Source: Clostridium sp. D33t1_170424_F3 (lineage in GTDB: Bacteria; Bacillota; Clostridia; Oscillospirales; Acutalibacteraceae). Taken from it: a DNA stretch of 64,000 nt. The notes beneath the pieces are model-generated. The model saw only the letters and a list, made by a program, of their open reading frames with translations, did not search any database and had not been told where the DNA came from. The stretch covers positions 1-64,000 of the forward strand of contig NZ_JADPEG010000010.1 of the NCBI RefSeq assembly GCF_015667585.1, given 5' to 3'. The position numbers and the translations under genes were made by a program. Below, in pieces: positions 26,440 to 35,793 of this stretch (its first letter is position 1; every line of letters begins with the position of its first letter).

Positions 26440-28284
26440 TTACGCCTGCTCGCTGCCTCTCATGCGGCGTTTTGTGATCATCAAAACAACTGCGCCGAGC
26501 ATCAGACAGCCGCCAATCACATAGAACAGAGTGGTACCGATGCCGCCGGTGCTGGGCAGGTTCATTCCGGTGCTGTTGGCAATGCCCGCCTTATAGTAGC
26601 CGGAGCCGGGCGTGCCCGCCTCTACCTTGATAACATCCTCAACCGTGGTGGTCTCTGCCTCTACATAGGCCGGGACAAAGCGTTCGGGTCTCGGATCATT
26701 CTCAAAAGCGGCCATAACTTCACCGTTGCTGTTCATCCAAACCGGCACGCCGTTGATTTTGGCCTGCTCGCCCTTAACCTCTGTGGTATAGGTATAATGT
26801 GTAACGGTCTGATGCTCTGTGGTGGTATAAGGAATGTTGTTTGCATCGATTGTGATTTCAACCGGCTCATTCATCAGGTTATATCCGGTTGGGGCTACGG
26901 TTTCCTTCAGGTAATAGGTGCCTTTTTCCAAACCTGCATATTTCGCTGCGCCGTTCGCATCGGTGGTCAGGGTAACGGCCTTGCCGTCGCTGTCCAGGAC
27001 AGGCTCTGTGCAGGCTTTATCCGTATAGATTTCAAACTGCGCTCCGGCAAGCTTTTCGCCTTCGTTTTTCTCTTCAAACTTGTCGATGACCAGCGCGTAA
27101 GAGTATACAATTTCCTTATCCTCGTCTTTGCCATAGCCAGGCTTGTCGCCGGGACGATCTTCGCCGGGCTTCCAGGTGTTGCCGTCAAACGGAGAGTTGC
27201 TGTAAACCAACTCTACATCATTATGGTTACCTGTGCCGGTGCCGATTGCCGCTTCAGAAGTAACAACAGCCTTGTACTCGACTGTTACAAAATCATACTT
27301 GGCAATCTCATCATAGTCAAAATCCACATAGAAGGTACCGCCGTTGCCGGCAACGCCTGTAACGTCCGCCGTATAGGCTGTGCCGTCCAAAACAACTGCA
27401 TTCGCGGAATTTGTTGTATGGCCTTTGACGACGATGGAATCGGCGGTAAACTTCAGGCCATTGCTCAATGTATCGCCCATATAAAAGGTCTTGTTGGTAG
27501 CGCCTGCCGGATAGGTGGGAACCATCACAGTCAGCATATAGGAAACCTCATCGCCGATGCTGGCGGTCTGCTGATGTTTATCGTGCTTGTCGCCATCCTG
27601 TTTGCCGGTATTGATCGCTTCGTCGGTCACGGTGCCGCCGGTAATATCCTTGCCAACGCTGGGAGTGGAGGTCTTCATCTTCACAGAATACTCTTCATAA
27701 ATCTGATAGACGTCTTTTCCATTCACATTTTTGACCTCGGGTTCCACTTCTGCCGTAACGGTCTGATAAATCTTTGCGCCAGTGGAAGCGCCGTCGCCCA
27801 GGATGATGTACTGGCCCATAGGCATTTTTTTAAACGTTGCAACGCCCTGATCGTCGGCAACCGCCGCCTTTGTAGCCTCCGGTTTCGGATCCTGCGCCTT
27901 TATGTAAGCGGAAAACGCGCCCAAAAGCGGCTTAATTTCGTCTTCGCTCATGTCACAGTACTTTTCTGCGGTCAGGCCTGCCCAATCTTTTCCCAGCTCA
28001 TCGCCCAGAAACGCCTGGAAAACATCGTTGAACACATAACCCAATGTGTTGTTAACATCGTTATAGGTAATGGATACTACTTGATAGGCCAGAAGGTTGT
28101 CGCCGCCGTTGGCAGCTTTGTCTGTGGGGTCCGCTACGCCTACAACAATCGTCGCCGTAGAACCAGGGTTGATCGTCTTGAGGGCGCCTTTGCCCTCGCT
28201 GGTAGCCATAGCCGGGATACACAGGGAAATCACCATCATCAATGCCAGTGCCAATGCGGAAAGGTGCTTAAGTTGCTTTTTCAT
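26440..28284 (-). CDS. major pilin backbone protein with LPSTG sorting signal
   Basis: Wall-anchored pilus shaft subunit of 614 residues. Signal peptide about 1-28 (LALMMVISLCIPAMATS). An N-terminal domain runs to about 205, and an isopeptide-forming pilin domain to about 370 holds VMVPTYPAGATNKTFYMGDT, where YPAG replaces the classic YPK-type pilin motif, so the linking lysine is not certain. A SpaA/Cna-B domain near 400-485 carries the E-box YYLKETVAPTGY. LPSTGG near 576, a membrane helix and KRRMRGSEQA complete the sorting signal. GAGAGG precedes the ATG. The family polymerises through srtC, next downstream. Confidence 0.9.
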   Translation of the reverse strand: MKKQLKHLSALALALMMVISLCIPAMATSEGKGALKTINPGSTATIVVGVADPTDKAANGGDNLLAYQVVSITYNDVNNTLGYVFNDVFQAFLGDELGKDWAGLTAEKYCDMSEDEIKPLLGAFSAYIKAQDPKPEATKAAVADDQGVATFKKMPMGQYIILGDGASTGAKIYQTVTAEVEPEVKNVNGKDVYQIYEEYSVKMKTSTPSVGKDITGGTVTDEAINTGKQDGDKHDKHQQTASIGDEVSYMLTVMVPTYPAGATNKTFYMGDTLSNGLKFTADSIVVKGHTTNSANAVVLDGTAYTADVTGVAGNGGTFYVDFDYDEIAKYDFVTVEYKAVVTSEAAIGTGTGNHNDVELVYSNSPFDGNTWKPGEDRPGDKPGYGKDEDKEIVYSYALVIDKFEEKNEGEKLAGAQFEIYTDKACTEPVLDSDGKAVTLTTDANGAAKYAGLEKGTYYLKETVAPTGYNLMNEPVEITIDANNIPYTTTEHQTVTHYTYTTEVKGEQAKINGVPVWMNSNGEVMAAFENDPRPERFVPAYVEAETTTVEDVIKVEAGTPGSGYYKAGIANSTGMNLPSTGGIGTTLFYVIGGCLMLGAVVLMITKRRMRGSEQA

Positions 28285-28362
28285 AATAATTCCTCTCTCT
28301 CTTTTACTTGTTGCTTTTTATAAAATGCTCTCGTTCAAACGACATGATTCTGTGCGGAGGAT

Positions 28363-31300
28363 TTAAATATTCCCCCTTTTACCAAGCCGTTTCATCAAAT
28401 ATATTGCGCCTGCCGCTGTAATCAGCAGCAGTCCCAAAGCGGTATACAGGACCGTACCTGCACCGCCTGTCCTGGGCAAATGGTAGCCGTCTGTGTTCAT
28501 AACCTGGACACCCGGTATGCCGTCTTCCACCGGAAGAATTGCCTGCGCCATCGACTGCGCCGCGCCATTGCCTTGAATATCCACTCCATCCAATTTCAGG
28601 AGGAAGTGCACCGGCTTACCTAAAAGCTGGTAACCCGCCGGCGCTTTGGTCTCAACCAGGTAAAACTCCCCCGGCGCAAGGCTGCGTACCGTAATCACCC
28701 CATCCTGATCCGTTATCAGCGGGGTTTCGTTTACTTTGATCCCATATATATTGTCCGCACCGGGGATCGGCCCGGCGTTTGGACTCCCTTGATTTGCCGC
28801 ACGGTAGAGATCGAACTCCGCGCCGGGCAGCAGCTTATTCTGATTCATTAAATCGGTCTTTCGGATGATGAGACCGTTTCCCGCGATCTGTATCACCGGA
28901 TGATTGTAGAGTTCCTTATAACTCTCTCCATCCGCCACATATCTTACTTCGGCGGACTGGTTGGAATGGAACCCCGGTTTTTTCGAGCTGGTGTCGTTGG
29001 CATAGCGACTGTTCTCGTAATCGGTATATGCGTCTCCCTTTACGTCTCTGTAGCCATCCAATCCATTTCTCAGGTTGTCCGCGTACTCATCGTAAGCCGT
29101 TTGGGTGGTTTTGACGTTAAAGGACAACATGTAGGTACAATCGGCTTGCAGCTCATAGTCCGGGTTGAATACAACCTGTACCGTACCTGTGGAGGCGTCT
29201 GCCGTCCCCGGCGTGGGAGTATACGTCACGTTTTGAACCACAGAAATTTTTGTACCATCATCCTGCGTTACCCGATTGCCGGGCAGCGCCGCCCCTATGG
29301 TCCCCTGTGTTCCCGGCCCGGTCCCCTGCCAGAGGGACACCACCGTACCGTCGGCCTTTCTCATTGTGACCAACACGTCCGGCTGTTCGCCATACCACTT
29401 TACATATTGGCTCAGGTGGTCTGTAATCGCAGCATGGCTTACCGGCTTTCCGTACATGATACTGTGAAAGGCATTTTCGATCGCGTCCGTGTCGTTGGCC
29501 ACAAAGTAGTGTTCACTGCTGGTAGCAATTTTCTTGAGACTGTCCGCCATCAGCGGACTGCTCGTATCCTTTGTACCGCCGACGCCCAAGGAATAGAAAA
29601 CTGTGTCGTCATGAATTTTATGCAGGAATTCTGCATAGTCAAGCGTCGGCTGCTTTGCGTAATTGCCTGAGTTGCTCGTACCGGTTCCAAACCGGCCCTG
29701 GTAATACTCGCTGTCAAAGGCGCCAGACTGATTGTAGTTTCCAGGAGTAAAATAAAACCGAGTGGAACCGCTGGGCTGATAGGAGAACCTGCCATAAACA
29801 TCTTTGGAAATCCCGCTCGTATTTGGCGTGAGGTAATAATAAGTCGGATACCCATCGCTGATAAAAATCACATAACGGTGTGCATCAGGACGCTTGCTTT
29901 TGGATTCATCCAACAGATTTCCTGCTTTGCGCAGCGCCTGCATGATGTTTGTACCACTGCCGGAACTGCTGCTGACGCCCTGCTCTTTCAGAATATCTTT
30001 TAAAAGCGGTTTCAAATCATTCGTTTCCAATGTTTGATAATTTCTGCTCCACCCGGTTCTACACCATGCGTCTTCCGCACCGGAGCTGTACAGTTTGCCG
30101 TTTGATTTCAATCCATCTTCCCCTATTGCACTTTGCCAGGAACCAGAATATCCAACGACGCTGACATTATTCCGTGGATCGCTGTCTAAAACCTTCTTTG
30201 TAAGCCATTTCGCGTTATCCACAACCACTTTCGCCCGGGTATCGCCCCCCATATCCTTTTCCTGCATGCTGTTGGAATTGTCCAAAACCAGTACGACATC
30301 TGCCGGCGAACCGATCATTCCTGCCTTTACATTCAAATACAGGCGATAAAGATCCGTGAGATTTGCTGTACTATCATCCAACGTGGTATCCGGATTGTTT
30401 TGAGCGTCCCGCAGGGCGTCAATGGTTTTGTTATGTTCCAGCCCCATTTTATCCGGGATAATCGCTTCTTTCGTATTGGTAATGGCATAGTCTATGTTGA
30501 GGACTTCTTTTTCTTGCCGCTCATAGACGGTAAACTTGGAAGCAGACCTGGTTGAAGTTGTTGTACTGGCCTGTGCATTGCTTGGAGCACTGGAAATGTA
30601 ATACGAATAGCTTCCGGACTTTGCCAAAAGGCGGGAACTGCTGTCTAAATAGAAGGTGCGATTGCTGTATTGCGTATCCGACGGCCTTGCCGCACAGACT
30701 TTATTGTTATACAGCGCTAAATCCATGTTGCTGTCCACGTTAGTCAACTTGAATCCACTTCCATTGGCAGTCGCCATCCACTCCCCGCGCGCTCCCAATT
30801 GATCATTTACTGTATAGGTTGTTAAATTGGAACCACTGCCTGCATAACCCAATGCTTTTCCACTGGAATTGTATACGATCCGGTAGGTTTCGCCGTTGGT
30901 AAAACCGGAAACTTTTTGCCAAGTAACCACATGCTCCATTTCCTCTGTCCGGTTAACCGTTGCTTCATAGCCCATCACCGAATCTTCCTCTACCGTATAA
31001 GCAATCTGTTCTCCATCTTTGTCTGACGGGAGGTCATTCCAGGTATATTTCCATGCATTGCTATTGCTCAGCGTAACCGCCGGTTCAATGCGCGTACCGT
31101 TTTTCACCAGCCAAACTTTGAGGCTTTGAGGATGATTTCCGTTGTCTCCGGCCCAATTCTTGGCAATGGATACATTGGTTGTCTGCCCGTTCTTTCTGTT
31201 TATAATGGGGAATGCGCCGTTCTCGGGCGGGGCCTCCCCATTCAGGGTCGCGCCGCTTTCGGCAACCTGTACGTTCCAAGGCCCGGCAGGCAATGTAAAG

Positions 31301-34300
31301 CCGTTTGCCGCTTTGGTTTCAAACAACAGGTAATTGCCCAGCGGCAAGTTATTGAACGTAATCTCACCCGATCCCCCGGAGGTTTGCGTTTGAATCGGGG
31401 CCGTATTCTTCTTTTCCCCGTTCTCGTCTGCCCCATATAACGCAAAGGTGACGCCAGACAACGTGTTCCCTTTGGTATCAGTCTTTTTCAGGATAAGTTT
31501 TCCCGTTTTCTCACTCGCGTAGGTGTTAGTCACCATAACGTCAGCCGTATCCGGAGATTTGAAGGGCAGTTTATAAAGCGCACCGTTTTCCTGAATAACG
31601 GTATCCGCAATAACAGCGCCATTATGGGTAGCGTCAAGCTCGACTTGCCCTGAAGGAACAAGAATGGTGCCCGCGTTCTCCGAACTCCAGGTCACAGTAC
31701 CGGTATAAGGCTTGCCATTGGCAACCAGGTTCCAAAGCAATCTGGATTCCCAATCGCCGCCACTGCCGTTTACACCGATTCCATGCAAATTAAGCGATAC
31801 TGTACCAGCAACCTTTGAGCAGTCTATATTCACCAACAGATACTGATCTTCGTTTAGGGGGAATCCATCATTTCCAATCGTATTTCCTGCGTCTGGGTTT
31901 CCACAGAGCTGTTCTCCCAAATCACTTAAATCCAACGTTCCCGTTGCGGGAACCGTAAGGTTCAAAACTTTTATGCCCGGCGCAGTGTCCGTATCAGGCT
32001 TGATATTGCCGTCCGAATCACAGGTCGGTAAATAGTTTGTTTTTGCCGCCGCCATTTGCAGGGACAGAGCCTTTAATCGTTCAAAGTCGCTCGTCCAGAT
32101 ATTTTTGCGGCTTGCGGAATAAACCGCTCCTTCTATTCCAGCTTCCAGCTGAACGGTCTTTCCATTGGCTTTGATATACCAGCTTCCGTTGCCGTCCGCA
32201 CGACCGCACTCATATGTATCGCTCACATACAGTACACCGCCGCGGAGATTGAGCGTATCTCCCAACTGGGCAAAGTTTATAAACTGTTCTACGTAATTGT
32301 CTTCACTGCCGCCGGAAACCGATTCATTACCATTGTAAGAGACGGTAAAACCATTTCCTTCTTCCTGCTCCATCAACGGTTTTCCATTGGGTCCATCCAA
32401 TTCAAATACATAGTATTTTTGATCGGCGGCCAATCCGGTGACCGAAGCGGTTCCCGCCCCTGTAACTTGGGCCTGCTTTTCCGGTATACCAACCGGCGCT
32501 CCATTCACCATCTGACTGGCAGAATAAACGCCAAAATAGAAGGTCTGGTCCTTGCCGCCGCTGCCTTCCAGCTGGTTTTGAACCTCCAATGCGAATTCCG
32601 CAGCAGCGCCATACACCTTTTGGCTGTTTCCAAGCTGAAAGTTGTTTGCCGTCAGGTTTTGAACTGCGATATTGCCTTCCATATCGCCTCTGCCAGTCAT
32701 TTGATTGGCAAACACTGCGAACTGGTTGGCATCACCCAAACCGGTCGTAATCTGTTCCAACGTCAGAGTTCCGTCGGCAGCTGCCAATACCACACTGTAA
32801 ATGGAGAAGTGATCTGTACTCATGACGACCGATCCGTCTTCCTTCATCCAACTTTCCATATCGGTGGCACTTTCCGCATTTTCGTCCACGTGATACACTT
32901 TTGCGCGTGTGCTTCCCGCCTCTGCCTCCATTAAATCGGAGAAGGTAACGATTACCGGCTTGAGCGGCTCGACCTCCTTATTATCCAGAAGAAGCTTGAT
33001 GTCAAATAAGCGGCGCTCAATGGGCTGCATTTCATCCGCTTCCATCGCTCTGTCCAGCGCGTCCAGGGCTCCTGGCGTCGGCGCTTTTGACTCTTCCCCT
33101 TGCATCGGCAATTCTTCCACGCTCAGAAGCAGATTGCCTGCCGGGAAGGCGTCCTCCGTGCCTGTCATCGTCACGGTTACGCCGCTGTTCGTTACCGCCG
33201 TGAGCGTCCGTTCTTCCAACGTCTCTTTCCAATTCAGTTCCAATGCGGCGGCGTTTCTCGATGCTATGTGCAGCGCCCTCTCGTAATTGTCCGCCATCGC
33301 ACAATGGAATTGCAGGAACTGGTCCGCCTCATCCTCGGCAGGAAATTCCTCCCGGCCCGTATCATTGTCATCCAGCGGCACATCAGAGGAAAGGTTCTTA
33401 TCTTTCCCTTCTGTGAAGTCCTCCGTGCCGGCATCTTCTGCCGGCGCTTCGGAACTGACAGTGGAAGAATTTTCATCTTCCGGCGTATACGTTTCTTCCG
33501 AATCAGAAGACGTCGCTTCTTCAGAAGGAGCCGTCTCTTCATCCCACTCCGCCTCGGGAGACGCATCCTCCGGTTCCTGCGTGGATGCAGAATCATCGAT
33601 ATGGTCTTTGCCTTTCTCATTTTCTTCAGGATCTACCGTCAGCACATCCTCAAGCAGTTCGTCATCCAGCGCATATGCGGGCTGGAATATGCTGGCAAAC
33701 AGACCTTTCTGTGATTCTTTTTGGGAGGCATCGTCCACTTCTGCTTGTTCCGGCTGTGATTCTTCCTGTGAAGAATTCCCGACATCCTGTATCTTGTCTT
33801 CTCCGGTAGCTTCGGCAGGCGTCTCCGGCATTTCTCCCAGCGGTACATCGCCTTCCTCTATTTCTGTATGGTTCGGTTCAATCCCGCTGCCAGATTCGCA
33901 CGCAAGCGTAAATGCGGTTATCTGCCCGGGCTCCAAGGCAAACCAGTAGTTGGTTTCTCCCTCCGCCTGCCGGTCACGGTTCAGGATCAGCACACTTCCA
34001 TCCTCTGTTTCAATTTCGCAGGCATCCTGTTCATCAAACTCATATTGTCCGGACAAACCTGCGCCGTTGCTCAATGTATGCAGCACAAATATGAAGGGCT
34101 CTTTTCCCTCCGGGGCTTCCGCCGTCACGTGGGTTTCCATTGTCTCTCCCAACACGGCTACCGTCTGCTCCGCCTCTATCTGTGGCTGTGTTTTCGCCAT
34201 ACTGACCGCAGGCAGACTCAACGCTCCATATACAGAAGCGGCTATCATCACACAGGCCAGCGAGAGCGCCACGTACGCATATCTCTTCTTTTTATGTTTT

Positions 34301-34341
34301 TTCAGGTATATCCCCACTCGATCCATCAATTCGCTGCGCAA
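28363..34341 (-). CDS. giant pilus-tip adhesin: choice-of-anchor-A, Cna-B, VWA domains, LPRTG
   Basis: A 1992-residue surface protein. The N-terminus has about 26 basic cytoplasmic residues, then a long signal segment (AYVALSLACVMIAASVYGAL). An acidic Glu/Ser-rich stretch spans about 160-340. A choice-of-anchor-A-like domain covers about 535-925, a SpaA domain 940-1017 (YLLFETKAANGF), a Cna-B domain 1055-1135 and a Gly/Tyr-rich lectin-like segment 1140-1255. A VWA domain covers about 1345-1640 with MIDAS DNSNS in VVLVLDNSNSMQEKD. A last SpaA domain near 1825-1915 has the E-box FYLVETKAPAGY, and LPRTG is near 1955. I start at the TTG at 34341, six bases after AAGGAGGTG; the frame to 34398 overlaps the signal peptidase. 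Tip-adhesin role follows from the VWA and position. Confidence 0.88.
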   Translation of the reverse strand: MRSELMDRVGIYLKKHKKKRYAYVALSLACVMIAASVYGALSLPAVSMAKTQPQIEAEQTVAVLGETMETHVTAEAPEGKEPFIFVLHTLSNGAGLSGQYEFDEQDACEIETEDGSVLILNRDRQAEGETNYWFALEPGQITAFTLACESGSGIEPNHTEIEEGDVPLGEMPETPAEATGEDKIQDVGNSSQEESQPEQAEVDDASQKESQKGLFASIFQPAYALDDELLEDVLTVDPEENEKGKDHIDDSASTQEPEDASPEAEWDEETAPSEEATSSDSEETYTPEDENSSTVSSEAPAEDAGTEDFTEGKDKNLSSDVPLDDNDTGREEFPAEDEADQFLQFHCAMADNYERALHIASRNAAALELNWKETLEERTLTAVTNSGVTVTMTGTEDAFPAGNLLLSVEELPMQGEESKAPTPGALDALDRAMEADEMQPIERRLFDIKLLLDNKEVEPLKPVIVTFSDLMEAEAGSTRAKVYHVDENAESATDMESWMKEDGSVVMSTDHFSIYSVVLAAADGTLTLEQITTGLGDANQFAVFANQMTGRGDMEGNIAVQNLTANNFQLGNSQKVYGAAAEFALEVQNQLEGSGGKDQTFYFGVYSASQMVNGAPVGIPEKQAQVTGAGTASVTGLAADQKYYVFELDGPNGKPLMEQEEGNGFTVSYNGNESVSGGSEDNYVEQFINFAQLGDTLNLRGGVLYVSDTYECGRADGNGSWYIKANGKTVQLEAGIEGAVYSASRKNIWTSDFERLKALSLQMAAAKTNYLPTCDSDGNIKPDTDTAPGIKVLNLTVPATGTLDLSDLGEQLCGNPDAGNTIGNDGFPLNEDQYLLVNIDCSKVAGTVSLNLHGIGVNGSGGDWESRLLWNLVANGKPYTGTVTWSSENAGTILVPSGQVELDATHNGAVIADTVIQENGALYKLPFKSPDTADVMVTNTYASEKTGKLILKKTDTKGNTLSGVTFALYGADENGEKKNTAPIQTQTSGGSGEITFNNLPLGNYLLFETKAANGFTLPAGPWNVQVAESGATLNGEAPPENGAFPIINRKNGQTTNVSIAKNWAGDNGNHPQSLKVWLVKNGTRIEPAVTLSNSNAWKYTWNDLPSDKDGEQIAYTVEEDSVMGYEATVNRTEEMEHVVTWQKVSGFTNGETYRIVYNSSGKALGYAGSGSNLTTYTVNDQLGARGEWMATANGSGFKLTNVDSNMDLALYNNKVCAARPSDTQYSNRTFYLDSSSRLLAKSGSYSYYISSAPSNAQASTTTSTRSASKFTVYERQEKEVLNIDYAITNTKEAIIPDKMGLEHNKTIDALRDAQNNPDTTLDDSTANLTDLYRLYLNVKAGMIGSPADVVLVLDNSNSMQEKDMGGDTRAKVVVDNAKWLTKKVLDSDPRNNVSVVGYSGSWQSAIGEDGLKSNGKLYSSGAEDAWCRTGWSRNYQTLETNDLKPLLKDILKEQGVSSSSGSGTNIMQALRKAGNLLDESKSKRPDAHRYVIFISDGYPTYYYLTPNTSGISKDVYGRFSYQPSGSTRFYFTPGNYNQSGAFDSEYYQGRFGTGTSNSGNYAKQPTLDYAEFLHKIHDDTVFYSLGVGGTKDTSSPLMADSLKKIATSSEHYFVANDTDAIENAFHSIMYGKPVSHAAITDHLSQYVKWYGEQPDVLVTMRKADGTVVSLWQGTGPGTQGTIGAALPGNRVTQDDGTKISVVQNVTYTPTPGTADASTGTVQVVFNPDYELQADCTYMLSFNVKTTQTAYDEYADNLRNGLDGYRDVKGDAYTDYENSRYANDTSSKKPGFHSNQSAEVRYVADGESYKELYNHPVIQIAGNGLIIRKTDLMNQNKLLPGAEFDLYRAANQGSPNAGPIPGADNIYGIKVNETPLITDQDGVITVRSLAPGEFYLVETKAPAGYQLLGKPVHFLLKLDGVDIQGNGAAQSMAQAILPVEDGIPGVQVMNTDGYHLPRTGGAGTVLYTALGLLLITAAGAIYLMKRLGKRGNI

Positions 34342-34372
34342 CGCTTTCACCTCCTTCTCAAACTCTTTTAAC

Positions 34373-34954
34373 TCAGCTAATGGTTCCGACTCTGTCAAAC
34401 GGCCAGAACCGGAGCCATACTTTTCCTACTACAAACTCATCGGAAATACATCCGATTGCCGACGAACGGCTGTCGACCGAAGTCGACCGATGATCTCCCA
34501 TGACAAAAATCCGATTATCCGGAATCTGATAAGGAAACTCCAGGTCGCATTCCCCCAGACTTTTTTCAAAAAGATACGGTTCATCCAGTTCGTCGCCATT
34601 GACCAAAACCGTACCGTCCTCGCGGATCACAATCTGATCGCCCTGCAGGGCAATGACCCGTTTGAGTAATATTTTATTATTATAGTAGAACGCCACAACC
34701 TCGCCGCGGCGAAACTCTCCCATTTTAGTCGCCAGAACCAATTCGCCATTTTCCAGTGTCGGCTCCATGCTGCTGCCGTAAACCTGAAGAATCGGCAAAA
34801 AGATGGTTGCAACCAGCACGGCCACAGCTGCAACCGTTATCAGGATGTACATAGTCCCGCGCATGGTGCGCGAATATTCCTTTTTACGGCTCCTGCGCTG
34901 CAGTTCCTTGTCCAACTGCTCCAACGTGGGCCGTTCCATCTTCTGCTTCGTCAT
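34373..34954 (-). CDS. type I signal peptidase of the pilus locus
   Basis: Membrane serine/lysine peptidase of 193 residues that removes signal peptides. One N-terminal helix near 32-54 (YILITVAAVAVLVATIFLPI) is followed by the nucleophile Ser in GSSMEPTLENGE near 61-72, the general-base Lys in LLKRVIALQGDQ near 95-106, and the late box FVMGDHRSTSVDSRS near 149-163. Dedicated signal peptidases are common in pilus loci, where some take part in assembly rather than plain processing. The start has AAGGG eight bases upstream and lies 71 bases inside the preceding gene. The adhesin follows after 31 bases. Confidence 0.92.
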   Translation of the reverse strand: MTKQKMERPTLEQLDKELQRRSRKKEYSRTMRGTMYILITVAAVAVLVATIFLPILQVYGSSMEPTLENGELVLATKMGEFRRGEVVAFYYNNKILLKRVIALQGDQIVIREDGTVLVNGDELDEPYLFEKSLGECDLEFPYQIPDNRIFVMGDHRSTSVDSRSSAIGCISDEFVVGKVWLRFWPFDRVGTIS

Positions 34955-35483
34955 ATTCGATGCCCTTTTCTGTTTCTTGATTCGTTTCCTGCTGCAAAGA
35001 TGTTAAATCTGGTTTTGGTATGACGATTTGAATGTCGGTCGCAGCCAGCATCGCTTCCAGGCCCTCATGACTTTGGTAAAAGTCCTCCAATCGGATCTGG
35101 AGCTCTTCCCAGTAAGCATTTGCTTTCTTTTGGGACTCCTCCTCAAGCGTGCGGCAACGTGCTTCCAAATCTTTGAGGCGCAGTTCCATTTGCAACGCGG
35201 CGTCCGCTTCCTGCTTTTCCATCCGCTCCTTAAAAGCGTCTTCACGTTCCTGCACATTAAACAGATATTGATCCGCAGCCGCCTGTGCAGTCTGAAAGAC
35301 ATTATTTAAACGGAGCGCTGCTTCCGCCAAAGAACCGCATTCTTCAATCGCGATCGTCCTCGCAGACAATTGCGATTGTAAATCGGCAATTTGTGCCTGC
35401 GCCTGCACAAGCTCCGCTTCCTGATCCCGTATGATGGTTAATAGCTCTGTTTTACTGAGATTTCTTATTCCTTTTTCTGTCAT
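34884..35483 (-). CDS. coiled-coil protein opening the pilus operon, unrecognised
   Basis: A 199-residue soluble protein without signal peptide or membrane segment. Residues about 15-150 are Glu/Gln/Ala/Leu-rich with heptads (ELVQAQAQIADLQSQL, EADAALQMELRLKDLEARCR), so a long coiled coil is expected. A hydrophobic patch MLAATDIQIVIPKPDLTSL near 143-161 and a polar tail follow. I recognise no family. As first gene of the operon and overlapping the signal peptidase by 71 bases in another frame, it may act in the cytoplasm on secretion or on assembly of the pilus; the fold resembles DivIVA- or GrpE-like scaffolds only in general character. Confidence 0.7.
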   Translation of the reverse strand: MTEKGIRNLSKTELLTIIRDQEAELVQAQAQIADLQSQLSARTIAIEECGSLAEAALRLNNVFQTAQAAADQYLFNVQEREDAFKERMEKQEADAALQMELRLKDLEARCRTLEEESQKKANAYWEELQIRLEDFYQSHEGLEAMLAATDIQIVIPKPDLTSLQQETNQETEKGIEYDEAEDGTAHVGAVGQGTAAQEP

Positions 35484-35726
35484 AGGACAACCTTCCTATC
35501 CTGCACTTTTTATACAACAGGTTCCATCATTCAAAGCAGCCATTCTATACTGCTTCGGACAAGTATACTATTTTGCCGGTAAAAAACGGCCTTTGGGCCG
35601 CCTGCTCTGCGTGAAGCATTGTTTTCCTGTGTGAAACTTTATGATTCAAGTATACATAGCACGCATTCCAAAGACGTTCCTTCGGCGTTCCAATTCCGTA
35701 CCAAAGCAGAGAAAAGAACGTAAAAA
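35484..35726 (-). promoter_or_regulatory. leader of the pilus operon with intrinsic terminator and 9-base repeat
   Basis: No gene here. Minus-strand reading gives a compact hairpin CGGCC-CAAA-GGCCG followed by six T (35600-35581), placed about 100 bases before the first pilus gene, so it would attenuate the operon. The sequence GTATACTTG occurs twice on the minus strand (35655-35647 and 35568-35560), 87 bases apart, each preceded by AT-rich DNA; TATACT in each could serve as a -10 box, but no good -35 box is present, which suggests activator dependence. Start point and regulator are not determined. Confidence 0.5.
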
Positions 35727-35770
35727 AACTCAGGTAAAAATGACTGTTTTTCGTCATTTTTACCTGAGTT
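35727..35770 (-). terminator. terminator of the PAS-GGDEF regulator gene
   Basis: Minus strand AACTCAGGTAAAAATGAC (35770-35753), loop GAAAAACA, exact complement (35744-35727) and a T7 run. The 18-base-pair stem isolates the regulator transcript from the pilus operon. Confidence 0.93.
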
Positions 35771-35793
35771 CTGTTTAATAGTCTTATTTTATC

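Noticed and set aside
26434-28323. 629-codon plus-strand frame with hydrophobic segments
   Set aside because: Exact antisense of the major pilin gene; apparent membrane segments come from pilin codons read backwards.
22892-35483. recent mobile element carrying the pilus operon
   Set aside because: No integrase, transposase, tRNA attachment site or flanking direct repeat was seen; the internal repeat is a local gene duplication.
35484-35655. c-di-GMP riboswitch in the pilus-operon leader
   Set aside because: Suggested by the neighbouring GGDEF gene and the CACACAGGAAAAC stretch, but the conserved GEMM core and tetraloop-receptor pattern could not be matched; only the terminator hairpin is supported.
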